Shown here: in pieces, positions 31,037 through 38,836 of the stretch
How the letters are laid out: the number at the start of each line of letters is the position of its first letter
Numbering within the stretch: the stretch's first letter is position 1
Origin: a virus
Direction: 5' to 3' (one strand)
IMG/VR virus record: IMGVR_UViG_3300017963_000103
Location: 1 to 44,603 of that record
DNA length: 44,603 nucleotides
Notes under the pieces: model-generated
Told to the model about the DNA's origin: nothing
Database searches by the model: none
Seen by the model: the letters and a program-made list of their open reading frames with translations, nothing else
Program-made: the position numbers and the translations under genes

Positions 31037-32350
31037 TTAATAATTATCGTCACTAAAAAATTTAGTAAATTCAGGCACAAACTTTAGTTTAGTCATACCT
31101 ATTGACCCCTGCCTATTCTTCCTTATTAATAATTCAGCCTTTCCTTTACTGGCTCCGATTAACTGTTCTTCTTTAGTTTCATAAACCTCATGCCGATATA
31201 AAAACATTGCTATATCTGCATCCTGCTCTAAAGCTCCTGATTCCCGTAAATCTGACATAATAGGGCGCTTGTCGTCCCTCCTTTCAAGGTTTCTATTAAG
31301 TTGGGTTAATGCGATCACTGGAAGGTTAAGAGATTTCGCAATAGCCTTTAACCCGTTTGATATTTTAGCTTTCGGGCCTTGTCCGTCTTTATTCCACCCG
31401 GAAATAAGTTGAATGTAATCTAAAACAACCAAAGATATTTTATGCTTTCTCTTAAACGATCTTGTAATTGACATAATTTCATTAATAGACAACCCTGTTT
31501 TATCTACTATGTGTATCGGCATTTCGTAAAGGTTGCCAGTTGCACTTTTAACTCTTACCCATTCAGAATCAGAAAAAGAAGCGCTTTTAAATTTCATACC
31601 ATTCACTTCTGACATTTCAGATAATAACCTGTGTGTTAATTGCTCGTTACTCATTTCCAGGCTAAAGATTAAAACAGGATAAAAATTAAAGGCTGCGTAT
31701 CTTGCGATATTAACCGCTAAAGTAGTCTTACCCATACTTGGCCTTGCGCCGATCAAAATAAGGTCAGAATTTTGAAATCCTGACGTGTGTTTGTCTAATT
31801 TTGAATACCCCGAAGGTATGCCAGAAACAAAACCATCACTTTCTCTTAATTTTTCCAGCTTATCGTAAGTTGAATTTACGATATCTTTAATGTCTGTTTT
31901 ACCTGTTTCCTCTGCTCCGATATCTGAAATATCTCTTTGTGCATTTTCTATGATATCTGTAGCAGATTTTTCTTTGTTATAACATGAAGAAGTAACACTA
32001 TGAGAAATTGTAATTAACTTTCTTAGATTTGCTGATTCTTTAATCTTTTTAACGTAGTATTCAAGGTTAACCGATACAGGGCAATCAAGAAGCCTTGAAA
32101 GATACGAAACACCTCCGGCAACCTCAAGAGTATTTGATTCTTTTAATTTGTTGGTTACAGATAACAAATCAACTTCAATATTTTGACCTTGGAGTGATTT
32201 TATAGCCTTAAATATTTCAACGTGTGCTGGCTTATAAAATTCATCTGCCTGTAAAAAAACATCGTCTATTGATTCGGAACCTATAATCAGAGATGAAAGA
32301 ACCGATTCCTCTAAATCTATGTTATTTGGTGGTTGCTTATCAAATATCAT
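31037..32350 (-). CDS. Replicative DNA helicase, DnaB-like
   Basis: 437 aa from the ATG at 32350 (GGAG nine bases upstream; an in-frame ATG eight codons earlier lies inside the upstream gene). The N-terminal domain begins PPNNIDLEESVLSSLIIG. Walker A GARPSMGKTT, Walker B LVVLDYIQLI, and TQLNRNLERRDDKRP with DLRESGALEQDAD are the DnaB signatures. It unwinds DNA for host polymerase. The neighbouring DUF4373-like gene is the likely loader/initiator. Confidence 0.9.
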   Translation of the reverse strand: MIFDKQPPNNIDLEESVLSSLIIGSESIDDVFLQADEFYKPAHVEIFKAIKSLQGQNIEVDLLSVTNKLKESNTLEVAGGVSYLSRLLDCPVSVNLEYYVKKIKESANLRKLITISHSVTSSCYNKEKSATDIIENAQRDISDIGAEETGKTDIKDIVNSTYDKLEKLRESDGFVSGIPSGYSKLDKHTSGFQNSDLILIGARPSMGKTTLAVNIARYAAFNFYPVLIFSLEMSNEQLTHRLLSEMSEVNGMKFKSASFSDSEWVRVKSATGNLYEMPIHIVDKTGLSINEIMSITRSFKRKHKISLVVLDYIQLISGWNKDGQGPKAKISNGLKAIAKSLNLPVIALTQLNRNLERRDDKRPIMSDLRESGALEQDADIAMFLYRHEVYETKEEQLIGASKGKAELLIRKNRQGSIGMTKLKFVPEFTKFFSDDNY

Positions 32351-32352
32351 GT

Positions 32353-33063
32353 TTATATCTCCGGTAGATCGCATTCGATAAAAGTAGAGGTTTGTTTTTG
32401 GGAAACAATCTCATTATTCCAACATTCACCATTAAGCCAAGTTAAAGGATTTTTTCTGTACTGCCGATCTTGAGTAGAATTTACATAAGCTGATACAGTC
32501 AAGAAAATTAATTCCTTGTCTTTTACATTTAAAGTTTTCCATTTAGCAAAGCATTTTTTTCTATCTTCTTTTTTCTGGTATAATTCCCAAAATGAATCAA
32601 ACTCTTTTTCAAGAGTATTATTTACTTTACTTTTCTTTACTTTACTTTGTTCGTTTTCGTTCATCTTCCGTTGAACGGTCGTTGAACGGTCGTTCGACAA
32701 TGCTTTCTTTCTTCTCGCTTCACCTGATTTAAGCCCTGCTTGCCTCCTTTGTTCTTTCATTGTTAGGTATGGTTTTAAGTACTCTAATAATTTTATGCTG
32801 AAAAAATTCTCTGCTTTATCAAGTGAAAAAAGCTTATAGTTTGTGACAACTGTTCGCACCTTTTGCTCACTCGTCCCAAACTCATCAGCAAGTAAGTCAA
32901 TATCTTCGATAGGGTATTTAAATTCGTCTTGCTCTCTTAGGGTTTCAAGCAACATAAAATAAATACCATAACCCTCTATACCCAATTCTTTTTGAACTCT
33001 TTTTAACTTCCGGTCATGTCTTGCATTGCAGAAGTGTGGAAAATAATAGGCATCTTTTTTCAT
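32353..33063 (-). CDS. Replication initiator / helicase loader-like (DUF4373)
   Basis: 236 aa. It starts MKKDAYYFPHFCNARHDRKL and continues GIEGYGIYFMLLETLRE, the DUF4373 N-terminal winged-helix pattern. The middle is a basic linker and the C-terminal part (about 150-225) has FWELYQKKEDRKKCFAKW and NPLTWLNGECWNNE, the pattern of phage helicase loaders. Directly upstream of the DnaB gene. Expected role: bring DnaB to the origin. Confidence 0.65.
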   Translation of the reverse strand: MKKDAYYFPHFCNARHDRKLKRVQKELGIEGYGIYFMLLETLREQDEFKYPIEDIDLLADEFGTSEQKVRTVVTNYKLFSLDKAENFFSIKLLEYLKPYLTMKEQRRQAGLKSGEARRKKALSNDRSTTVQRKMNENEQSKVKKSKVNNTLEKEFDSFWELYQKKEDRKKCFAKWKTLNVKDKELIFLTVSAYVNSTQDRQYRKNPLTWLNGECWNNEIVSQKQTSTFIECDLPEI

Positions 33064-33075
33064 AATAAACCTTGT

Positions 33076-33104
33076 TTGACATATTAATAGTTGTGTGGTA
33101 TAAG
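33076..33104 (+). promoter_or_regulatory. Plus-strand promoter in a minus-strand gene block
   Basis: TTGACA (33076-33081), 17-base spacer, TATAAG (33099-33104): eleven of twelve consensus positions. It points against the surrounding genes and lies entirely in the 101-base gap between the loader and the HTH gene. Confidence 0.5.
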
Positions 33105-33110
33105 GTAGGT

Positions 33111-33168
33111 AGTTGATATTTCCTATCTCTCCACTCTAAGCCCTTTGACGAGGGCTTTCCTTTTTTAT
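33111..33168 (+). ncRNA. Candidate small RNA with anti-Shine-Dalgarno segment
   Basis: Expected transcript from the promoter at 33076 to a hairpin plus T-run at 33138-33166, about 58 nt. Before the terminator it exposes CCTATCTCTCC (33122-33132), a perfect complement of the ribosome site of the DIP1984-like gene (30035-30045) and a near complement of several other AAGGAGAGA sites of this phage. It has no coding capacity. Confidence 0.45.
33138..33166 (+). terminator. Rho-independent terminator on the plus strand
   Basis: AAGCCCT and AGGGCTT (7 bp, 6-nt loop) followed by TTCCTTTTTTATTT. On the minus strand no U-tract follows the hairpin, so the signal works only for plus-strand transcription. 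Confidence 0.55.
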
Positions 33169-33353
33169 TTCAACCCAAGTATTCTCATATGCTTCCTAAC
33201 TGTCACATGTGATAACCCAGTTGATTCTTGACAGTCCTTCATCGTTCCGGTTCTGTTTTCTTTAAACCACTCGTAAACCCTCATCATGTTATCCGCTTCT
33301 TTTTTTTTCATGTGGTAACCCTGTTTGTTCTCGTACTTAATTAAACTTGCCAT
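33165..33353 (-). CDS. Small HTH protein
   Basis: 62 aa. KKKEADNMMRVYEWFKENR then TGTMKDCQESTGLSHVTVRKHMRILG, a winged-helix/HTH core near residues 36-58. A long GGAGAGAGAGAG site precedes the ATG at 33353. Probably a regulator; it could control the convergent small RNA region. Confidence 0.55.
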   Translation of the reverse strand: MASLIKYENKQGYHMKKKEADNMMRVYEWFKENRTGTMKDCQESTGLSHVTVRKHMRILGLK

Positions 33354-33416
33354 CTCTCTCTCTCCTTTTTAATTTCTGTTTCACTTTAATATTACATCAT
33401 TCTCAGCGCAAGTCAA

Positions 33417-33575
33417 CTACTTTGTTTTAATCCACTTTATTTCTTTAGGCTCAATAATAGTGCCACCATTATCAGGCTCTATAGGTCGATAATCCCAATA
33501 ATAATCTTTGAGATTTATAATAATTATTTCTTTTCTAAATAACTTATTTATTATTTTATTTAAAAATCTAAACAT
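33417..33575 (-). CDS. 52-aa hypothetical protein
   Basis: Reads MFRFLNKIINKLFRKEIIII, a basic/hydrophobic amphipathic start, then NLKDYYWDYRPIEPDNGG and a short basic end. AAAGGAGAGACG precedes the ATG at 33575. May be membrane-associated. Function unknown. Confidence 0.5.
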   Translation of the reverse strand: MFRFLNKIINKLFRKEIIIINLKDYYWDYRPIEPDNGGTIIEPKEIKWIKTK

Positions 33576-33602
33576 CGTCTCTCCTTTTCGCTTTAGAATA
33601 GT

Positions 33603-33788
33603 TTAAACAAAAGTCTGATAAACAGACCCAAAGTGCCACTTACCCTTACCTGTCAATGTTTCGTAATTATTTTCATTAAATATTTCTGCGATCTCTCGAT
33701 AAGTACCACCCTCAGACCTATATTTTTTAATTTCTTCAATTATCGCTTTTTTATACTGGCTTCTAAATTTAAAATCATTTCTATTCAT
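33603..33788 (-). CDS. Small HTH protein (recombinase-domain-like)
   Basis: 61 aa. GGTYREIAEIFNENNYETLTG followed by KWHFGSVYQTF resembles the C-terminal DNA-binding helix-turn-helix of large serine recombinases (the YREIAEYLNE-G-KW-V pattern) but without a catalytic domain. It overlaps the DUF1937 stop by eight bases. Likely a DNA-binding regulator. Confidence 0.5.
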   Translation of the reverse strand: MNRNDFKFRSQYKKAIIEEIKKYRSEGGTYREIAEIFNENNYETLTGKGKWHFGSVYQTFV

Positions 33789-34140
33789 TTGTTATATCCT
33801 CCGTTAATATTCTGGTTTCTAAATCTAATAAGTGAACGGGCTTTTTAAGTACCATCCTGCAATATGCTATCTCTTTTTGAACACCTTTAGACTCTTTCCA
33901 CCCTTCCATTTTAATGACTAAAACATAATCAGCCCACCGGATAAACTCAAAATCAATTTTCTCCCAAAATTCAAACCCACCAGGCAAACCCTCCTGGATT
34001 GCTATCGGGTGGGAATGTGATACCGGTGCATAGACAATATTACCCATTTTATATTGCTCCGCTGCAATCTTGTTTGACAGGCGAAAAGACTCTTCTTTAT
34101 TGACGCTGGAATATGGGATTGCGATGTATATTTTATCCAT
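33781..34140 (-). CDS. DUF1937 protein (deoxyribosyltransferase-like fold)
   Basis: 119 aa. IYIAIPYSSVNKEESF (residues 4-19), YAPVSHSHPIA (about 37-47) and IRWADYVLVIKMEGWKESKG (about 67-86) match DUF1937, a family with a nucleoside 2-deoxyribosyltransferase-like fold. It may bind a nucleotide. Coupled to the methyltransferase by a one-base overlap. Confidence 0.7.
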   Translation of the reverse strand: MDKIYIAIPYSSVNKEESFRLSNKIAAEQYKMGNIVYAPVSHSHPIAIQEGLPGGFEFWEKIDFEFIRWADYVLVIKMEGWKESKGVQKEIAYCRMVLKKPVHLLDLETRILTEDITNE

Positions 34141-35048
34141 TAGAATAGCTCCAATTGTTTAGGTTTGTTTTCAATCTGTCTCATGTTTTTAATAGCGACA
34201 TCGTAATAATTTGTTTTAAGCTCAGTTGCTATTGATTTACGGCCCATTTCAACAGCTTTATAACCCTCTGAACCGATACCACCAAATGGAGAAAAAACTA
34301 TATCCCCTGGATTACTCCATAAAGTTATACATCTTTCGATAACATCGAGTTGTAATGGGCAAATATGCTTTTCATCTTTTTCATCTCTTGCTGGAAGTTT
34401 ATTTAATGTGTTCCCTTGCCGGATATCATTCCATACAGGTGAAGCGTACTTTCGCCAAATCTCATGCGATAAAACATCCCCTTCAGGAGTCACAGCGCCA
34501 GCATAGCAAGTTAATCCTGTTTCGTGTGTTATAAAGTTTTCGTTTACCCCTGGTTTTCTCATAGATACAACATAATCAGGCAATCCCTGACGGCACATAG
34601 ATGAATCTTTACATAGTTGCTTGTGCATCAAACCAAGCGCTTTTGTTCTTACTGCTTCTATTAATGGGTCTTTCCATATTGTAACCTCTGAATGAAATAT
34701 AAAACCCTCTTTTTGAAACATCCGGATAAGGTCACCTCTGAAATCTTTAATCCCGATAAACCCGTCTCTTTCCTTCATTGCTGGGATAAGCATACAATGA
34801 AACGAAACAATTCTGCCAGCCTTAATGGTACGGTATAATTCTTTAACAAGATAGCTGAATTGTGTATAAAACTCTTCATCAGATGCGCTGTTGCCCATGT
34901 CATTAATTGAGTCTGAATATGTATATAAAGATGCGAAAGGTGGCGAAAAAATAGAATAGTCAAGGCTGTTATCTTCAAAGTTACTAATTATTTCAACACA
35001 ATCACCATTATACAAGCTCCAGTTTTCTGAATGTTCCTGATTCAACAT
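34140..35048 (-). CDS. DNA methyltransferase, N4/N6 class
   Basis: 302 aa. Motif IV SPPF (residues 35-38, in YSIFSPPFASLY) precedes the SAM-binding motif I FSPFGGIGSEGYKA near 255-268, the beta-class order; an SPPF/Y motif favours N4-cytosine, though N6-adenine is possible. NGDCVEI near residue 14 is the usual N-terminal feature. It probably protects phage DNA from host restriction. It follows the SNF2-type helicase by 3 bases. Confidence 0.8.
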   Translation of the reverse strand: MLNQEHSENWSLYNGDCVEIISNFEDNSLDYSIFSPPFASLYTYSDSINDMGNSASDEEFYTQFSYLVKELYRTIKAGRIVSFHCMLIPAMKERDGFIGIKDFRGDLIRMFQKEGFIFHSEVTIWKDPLIEAVRTKALGLMHKQLCKDSSMCRQGLPDYVVSMRKPGVNENFITHETGLTCYAGAVTPEGDVLSHEIWRKYASPVWNDIRQGNTLNKLPARDEKDEKHICPLQLDVIERCITLWSNPGDIVFSPFGGIGSEGYKAVEMGRKSIATELKTNYYDVAIKNMRQIENKPKQLELF

Positions 35049-35051
35049 GAT

Positions 35052-36416
35052 TTAGTTCCTCATAAATTTAGGTATAATAAAAGTTTCTGTTTTAGTTTTA
35101 GATTTTCTTGATCCTGTTTTGATTTGGTTAACACTATTTAAACTGATATGTTTAACCATTCTTTCAAGCATTGCCTTTGCGTTTGCCTCTTTCCTCTTAA
35201 TGTTTTCAAGAACATTTCCCTCTTTTTCTGAAATAATAATATGAACATTTACCGGGTGTTTCTGACCAAACCTATAACAACGCCTTAGCGCCTGATAAAA
35301 TGATTCAAAAGAATCCGACAGGCCAACAAAACACATATTATGGCACGATTGCCAATTAAGGCCGAATTGTGCTATTTTTGGTTTGGTGGTAAGTTTTTCT
35401 ATTTCATTTTCTGAAAATGCCAGCATGTTTTTTTCTTTCTTTTCGTTTTTATCTGCACCTTTAACCTCAACACAATTATCGATTAATTCTGTTAGTAATG
35501 AACTTTCATCATTTAAATTGCACCAGTTTAAGAATTGCTCTGACGTTGAATTGTTAAGATCGGCTGCGAGCTTGCACCTGTCACCAATACTTTCCTTTCT
35601 TGCCTGTCTTCTTTCATTCAAAGTCTCTGCATATCTGACAAACAATTCACCATGTTCTGGCTCTGACTTTACAATATGTTCAAACATATTAAGAGGTGGT
35701 AATTTCATATGTGCATCGTCATAACCAATATCAGACGGTTTCTCAATCATAACAGCCCAATTAGAAACCCATTTAAAAAACTTGCTCTCTGCATGGCCTT
35801 TCAATCGCCACTTTTGAGTTGATCCTGAGTCATGAATAAAATATGTCGCCAACATTTCAACCCTGGAACATACATTTAAAAATTCAGCATGTGTTCCAAT
35901 TTCCGTAAAATCGTTTGGTGATGGAGTAGCAGAACAGCATAGCTTATATTTAGTGTTGTAAAAGCTTTCGACTATTTTTGTTTTAATAGCGCCTGAAAAA
36001 TTTTTCAATATACTCGATTCATCAAGGATGATTCCAGAGAAAACAGAACAATCAAACTTATGTAATTTTTCGTAGTTCGTTATATTTATACCACTAATAA
36101 TATCATTACTATCAGAACAAATATTAATATCTAAACCAATTAATAAGCCTTCTTTTTTTGTTTGTGCTGTAACGCCCAATGGTGCAAGTATCAAAATAGG
36201 TTTTTTAGTTTTTAAATAAACGTTTTGTGCAAATGTTAATTGCATTAATGTTTTACCAAGACCACATCCGGCCCAAATTGCAGCCTTACCTTTTTTGACA
36301 GCCCACACAACAAGATCATGCTGAAAGTCAAATAAAATATCAGGCATAAATACAGGTTTGAACCCGATATTTTTAATTGATCTTTCTTTAGTTTTTATAA
36401 ACTCTGAATACTTCAC
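35052..36416 (-). CDS. SNF2-type helicase
   Basis: 454 aa. Walker A GCGLGKT (residues 50-56), DESS box (132-135), SATPSPND (162-168), then a C-terminal lobe with TKPKIAQFGLNWQSC and LRRCYRFGQKHPVNVH (motif VI R-x-x-R-x-GQ). The family, often paired with a methylase, is common in phages. No methylase domain is present here; the next gene supplies it. Possible roles are remodelling of replication or restriction complexes. Confidence 0.8.
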   Translation of the reverse strand: MKYSEFIKTKERSIKNIGFKPVFMPDILFDFQHDLVVWAVKKGKAAIWAGCGLGKTLMQLTFAQNVYLKTKKPILILAPLGVTAQTKKEGLLIGLDINICSDSNDIISGINITNYEKLHKFDCSVFSGIILDESSILKNFSGAIKTKIVESFYNTKYKLCCSATPSPNDFTEIGTHAEFLNVCSRVEMLATYFIHDSGSTQKWRLKGHAESKFFKWVSNWAVMIEKPSDIGYDDAHMKLPPLNMFEHIVKSEPEHGELFVRYAETLNERRQARKESIGDRCKLAADLNNSTSEQFLNWCNLNDESSLLTELIDNCVEVKGADKNEKKEKNMLAFSENEIEKLTTKPKIAQFGLNWQSCHNMCFVGLSDSFESFYQALRRCYRFGQKHPVNVHIIISEKEGNVLENIKRKEANAKAMLERMVKHISLNSVNQIKTGSRKSKTKTETFIIPKFMRN

Positions 36417-36437
36417 TCTCCATCCTCCTTTTAGTGG

Positions 36438-36611
36438 TTATTTCTGTTCTTTACACGCTCTACATTTAACGATGTTTGGGTGAAACCTTAAATGATAAAG
36501 CCTAACATTATATTTATGACACCTATGATCTGGTTTACGTGAATATAAATTTTGGTCTTTCTCTGATATGTTTAAATACTGGCAATTTTCACCACAATAA
36601 TCTGTATACAT
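36438..36611 (-). CDS. 57-aa Cys-rich hypothetical protein
   Basis: Reads MYTDYCGENCQYLNISEKDQ, then HRCHKYNVRLYHLRFHPNIV and a terminal KCRACKEQK. Cys at 6, 10, 31, 50 and 53 with nearby His suggest a zinc-binding module. GGGGGA precedes the ATG at 36611, which overlaps the upstream TGA. Confidence 0.5.
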   Translation of the reverse strand: MYTDYCGENCQYLNISEKDQNLYSRKPDHRCHKYNVRLYHLRFHPNIVKCRACKEQK

Positions 36612-36820
36612 CAATTCCCCCTATTATTTTTAGCCCGTTCGATGCTCTTCAAAAACTCTGCCTGTGATGCTGTGTAATTATCTTCAAGTACTTTTTCCTG
36701 TAGTGTTATAACTGCTTTTTGCAGGTTAATAGTACACTTCTTTAGTTTTAATACTTGCATCTGTAGCCCAAAAACAGCAATGCCACACAATAGAGAAATA
36801 AAAGCTAATTCTTTCTTCAT
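36611..36820 (-). CDS. Membrane-anchored coiled-coil protein
   Basis: 69 aa from the ATG at 36820, which has an AGGAGG site; an in-frame GTG three codons upstream is less well placed. One N-terminal membrane helix (ELAFISLLCGIAVFGLQ), then a coiled coil (KLKKCTINLQKAVITLQEKV). The single anchor and coil recall spanin-like or transport-blocking proteins, but it is in an early position. Confidence 0.55.
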   Translation of the reverse strand: MKKELAFISLLCGIAVFGLQMQVLKLKKCTINLQKAVITLQEKVLEDNYTASQAEFLKSIERAKNNRGN

Positions 36821-36832
36821 CTCCAACACCTC

Positions 36833-37012
36833 CTAATATCCAACAAACATATCATGATTAACAACGTATTTTAGCAAGCACACGTCACCCACCCAAATTA
36901 GAATCATAGAAGCGTCCAGGCGATGCTCGAAACAGAATATAGTACCTACACCACCGATTGAGAATATTATTAAACAGATGATTGCTTTTGCTATGCTTTT
37001 TTTTGAGTACAT
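36833..37012 (-). CDS. 59-aa membrane protein
   Basis: Reads MYSKKSIAKAIICLIIFSIG, then GVGTIFCFEHRLDASMILIW and a polar end. Two hydrophobic stretches (about 8-26 and 35-49). GGAG eight bases before the ATG at 37012, and TAATG overlap with the HTH gene. A longer reading frame in another phase here is a shadow. Confidence 0.55.
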   Translation of the reverse strand: MYSKKSIAKAIICLIIFSIGGVGTIFCFEHRLDASMILIWVGDVCLLKYVVNHDMFVGY

Positions 37013-37203
37013 TATTCTTTCTCCTTTGCCTTAAATATTTCAGCCTGTTCTTTTCCCCATTGTTCAAGTTCAATTTCTTTAAATACAATGTTGCTACCGA
37101 ATTTATAGAAGGGTAAGTTTTTGTCTCTTATCCAACTGTCAATAGTTCTTAATTTAACGCCGTGTCTGACTGCCAGTTCTTTTTTTGTTATGAAGTCTCT
37201 CAA
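37012..37203 (-). CDS. Small excisionase-like HTH protein
   Basis: 63 aa from TTG 37203 with GGAGG. FITKKELAVRHGVKLRTIDSW and FYKFGSNIVFKEIELEQW give a MerR/excisionase-type helix-turn-helix and wing. It is the first gene of the leftward early transcript, next to the divergent promoter region, so it may act as the switch regulator. No integrase was found, so a role in excision is unlikely. Confidence 0.6.
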   Translation of the reverse strand: MRDFITKKELAVRHGVKLRTIDSWIRDKNLPFYKFGSNIVFKEIELEQWGKEQAEIFKAKEKE

Positions 37204-37234
37204 TTTTTCCTCCTTAGTTATCTGTTATGATCTT

Positions 37235-37264
37235 ACACTATCACGACCGGATACAACCTGTCAA
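37235..37264 (-). promoter_or_regulatory. Leftward early promoter
   Basis: Minus strand: TTGACA (37264-37259), 18-base spacer, TAGTGT (37240-37235). It faces the HTH gene and lies back to back with the rightward promoter. Confidence 0.5.
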
Positions 37265-37297
37265 GTAAAAATAATTACATTTTTTTACAAAAAAGAC

Positions 37298-37325
37298 TTG
37301 CAATTAATTTTCACTCATGTATTAT
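37298..37325 (+). promoter_or_regulatory. Rightward early promoter
   Basis: TTGCAA (37298-37303), 16-base spacer, TATTAT (37320-37325, preceded by ATG). Drives the plus-strand operon; the start codon at 37359 is about 30 bases downstream. Confidence 0.5.
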
Positions 37326-37358
37326 GGAGACATCAACAACAAACAAAGGAGAGATGAG

Positions 37359-37529
37359 ATGGATATAGAAAAAGAATTTGATACTTGGTTCGAATCGTCA
37401 CCGCTTAACGATAGCGCTTTTAGCGATGCCCAAAAATTCGCAATAAAAAGAGCGCATCAAAAAGGCGGTCAGGATATGCTCGAAAAGATACTTGATAAAT
37501 ACTACTTAGAGCCAAAGGGGAAAGAATAA
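37359..37529 (+). CDS. 56-aa hypothetical protein
   Basis: Starts at the ATG at 37359, which has AAAGGAGAG; an earlier in-frame ATG at 37317 lies inside the promoter. Reads MDIEKEFDTWFESSPLNDSA and a helical end (LEKILDKYYLEPKGKE). Acidic/aromatic, no family. Its stop overlaps the next start (TAATG). Confidence 0.55.
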   Translation: MDIEKEFDTWFESSPLNDSAFSDAQKFAIKRAHQKGGQDMLEKILDKYYLEPKGKE

Positions 37530-37684
37530 TGCTATACAAAACTCTAAACTGTGCCGATACAACTTGCCCTTTTCATAAAAACGGTGAGTGCAAATTTGAT
37601 AAGTTTGATGAAGTTCCTTGTGATGAATTAACAGAAGAAGAATTTGAAACTTTAAAACTTGAGATGGAGGATAAAGATGTCTAA
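37529..37684 (+). CDS. 51-aa Cys-rich hypothetical protein
   Basis: Reads MLYKTLNCADTTCPFHKNGE, then CKFDKFDEVPCDELTEEEFE. Cys at 8, 13, 21 and 31 could bind zinc. It is coupled on both sides (ATG overlaps the previous stop; its stop lies inside the next gene). Confidence 0.5.
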   Translation: MLYKTLNCADTTCPFHKNGECKFDKFDEVPCDELTEEEFETLKLEMEDKDV

Positions 37685-38207
37685 AGAAAATAAAACACAC
37701 TTCAGAAAAGTATACAAAAGCGATCATCTCGGAGTTGCAGACCTTGAAGATTTACTTGAAGCAAAGTCTAACTTGATATTTACTGTATCTCACGTAAATC
37801 AGGAATACGGTGTTGCTGTGGCTGGAAGGAAAGGAAACTATAATATTGCTTACTTTAAAGAAGGGATTAAGCCCCTTGTTTTAAATGCCGGGAATAGCAA
37901 AATAATGAAAGGCCATGCCGGGGGCAGTCCTTTTGTAGAAGATTGGAAAAACATTACAATAAGGCTTTATATTGACTATAACGTGAAAATGAAAGGTGAA
38001 ATTGTCGGAGGTGTTAGAATTTCACCTGAAAAAGTCCAGAATATATCAGAAAAACAAGTTAGCCAATTAACTGATATGTTGCTTGCAATTGGTAAAAGTG
38101 CTGAAGATTATTGTTCTTATTTGCGTGTTAGTAGTTTAGAAAATATTCCGGCAAGTCAATTTAGTCAATGTGTTGCAGAACTTCAACCAGTGGATGGTGA
38201 ATCATGA
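37677..38207 (+). CDS. Exonuclease-partner protein of recombination module
   Basis: 176 aa from the ATG at 37677 (GGAGGATAAAG). FRKVYKSDHLGVADLEDLL, IAYFKEGIKPLVLNAGNSK and WKNITIRLYIDYNVKMKGE form the pattern of the proteins that commonly precede YqaJ/lambda-exonuclease genes in phages. It is probably DNA-binding or an annealing aid, not proven. The C-terminal 60 residues are helical. Confidence 0.5.
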   Translation: MSKENKTHFRKVYKSDHLGVADLEDLLEAKSNLIFTVSHVNQEYGVAVAGRKGNYNIAYFKEGIKPLVLNAGNSKIMKGHAGGSPFVEDWKNITIRLYIDYNVKMKGEIVGGVRISPEKVQNISEKQVSQLTDMLLAIGKSAEDYCSYLRVSSLENIPASQFSQCVAELQPVDGES

Positions 38208-38812
38208 TAATTGAAAATTCATTTAACCAGGGCGAACCAGAATGGCACGAAGCGAAACTTGATTCTATCGGTGGTACTGATATTTCTAAAATTATCACCA
38301 CTAAAGGGAAACGATCTGAATCAAGAGAAAATTTTTTAGTGGAAAAAGCTTCACAGATAATATCAAGACGATCTAAGCCCTTATATGCAAATTACGAGAT
38401 GCAGTGGGGGAACGAGCATGAACCAAGCGCCCGTAGATTATTTGAGTTTAGAAAAAGTATTCCTTTATCAGAATGTGCAATGATATTTAACGATGAGAAA
38501 AGAAACTGGCATATAAGCCCGGATGGTTTTAACGAGGAAAAAGAGGTGGGCTATGAAACAAAATGCCCCCAACTAAAAGAATTTATGATGACTAAAAAAG
38601 ATAATAAACTGCCAACAAAGCACATTTTACAGGTTCAAACAAGTCTTGCTATAACAGGTTGGCCCTCGTGGTGGTTTATGTCTTATTTCCCTGGGTTAAA
38701 GCCTTTTATGGTTGAGGTTGAAAGAGATGAGGATTTGATAAAGATTATAAAAATTGAGGTTAGGTTGTTTCACAAAGACCTGCAAGAGCTTGTTAAGAAA
38801 ATTAAATCTTAA
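38204..38812 (+). CDS. YqaJ/lambda-exonuclease-type recombinase
   Basis: 202 aa. WHEAKLDSIGGTDISKII (residues 14-31), MQWGNEHEPSARRLFEF (66-82), SPDGF and YETKCP (E-x-K) give the active-site order of the 5'-3' exonuclease superfamily. It makes single-stranded ends for annealing. It overlaps the partner gene by four bases. Confidence 0.8.
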   Translation: MIIENSFNQGEPEWHEAKLDSIGGTDISKIITTKGKRSESRENFLVEKASQIISRRSKPLYANYEMQWGNEHEPSARRLFEFRKSIPLSECAMIFNDEKRNWHISPDGFNEEKEVGYETKCPQLKEFMMTKKDNKLPTKHILQVQTSLAITGWPSWWFMSYFPGLKPFMVEVERDEDLIKIIKIEVRLFHKDLQELVKKIKS

Positions 38813-38836
38813 AAACGAAGTTAATAAGGAGGCGTT

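Noticed and set aside
33603-33788. Truncated serine recombinase
   Set aside because: Only the HTH-like part is present, the gene is intact with its own start, and there is no catalytic fragment nearby.
36885-37088. A 67-codon minus frame
   Set aside because: It overlaps the end of the HTH gene and runs through the better 59-aa membrane protein in another phase. That one has a ribosome site and TAATG coupling.
37012-37203. Excisionase gene as evidence of a temperate phage
   Set aside because: The HTH resembles excisionases, but no integrase or attachment site is seen in the closed genome. I treat it as a regulator.
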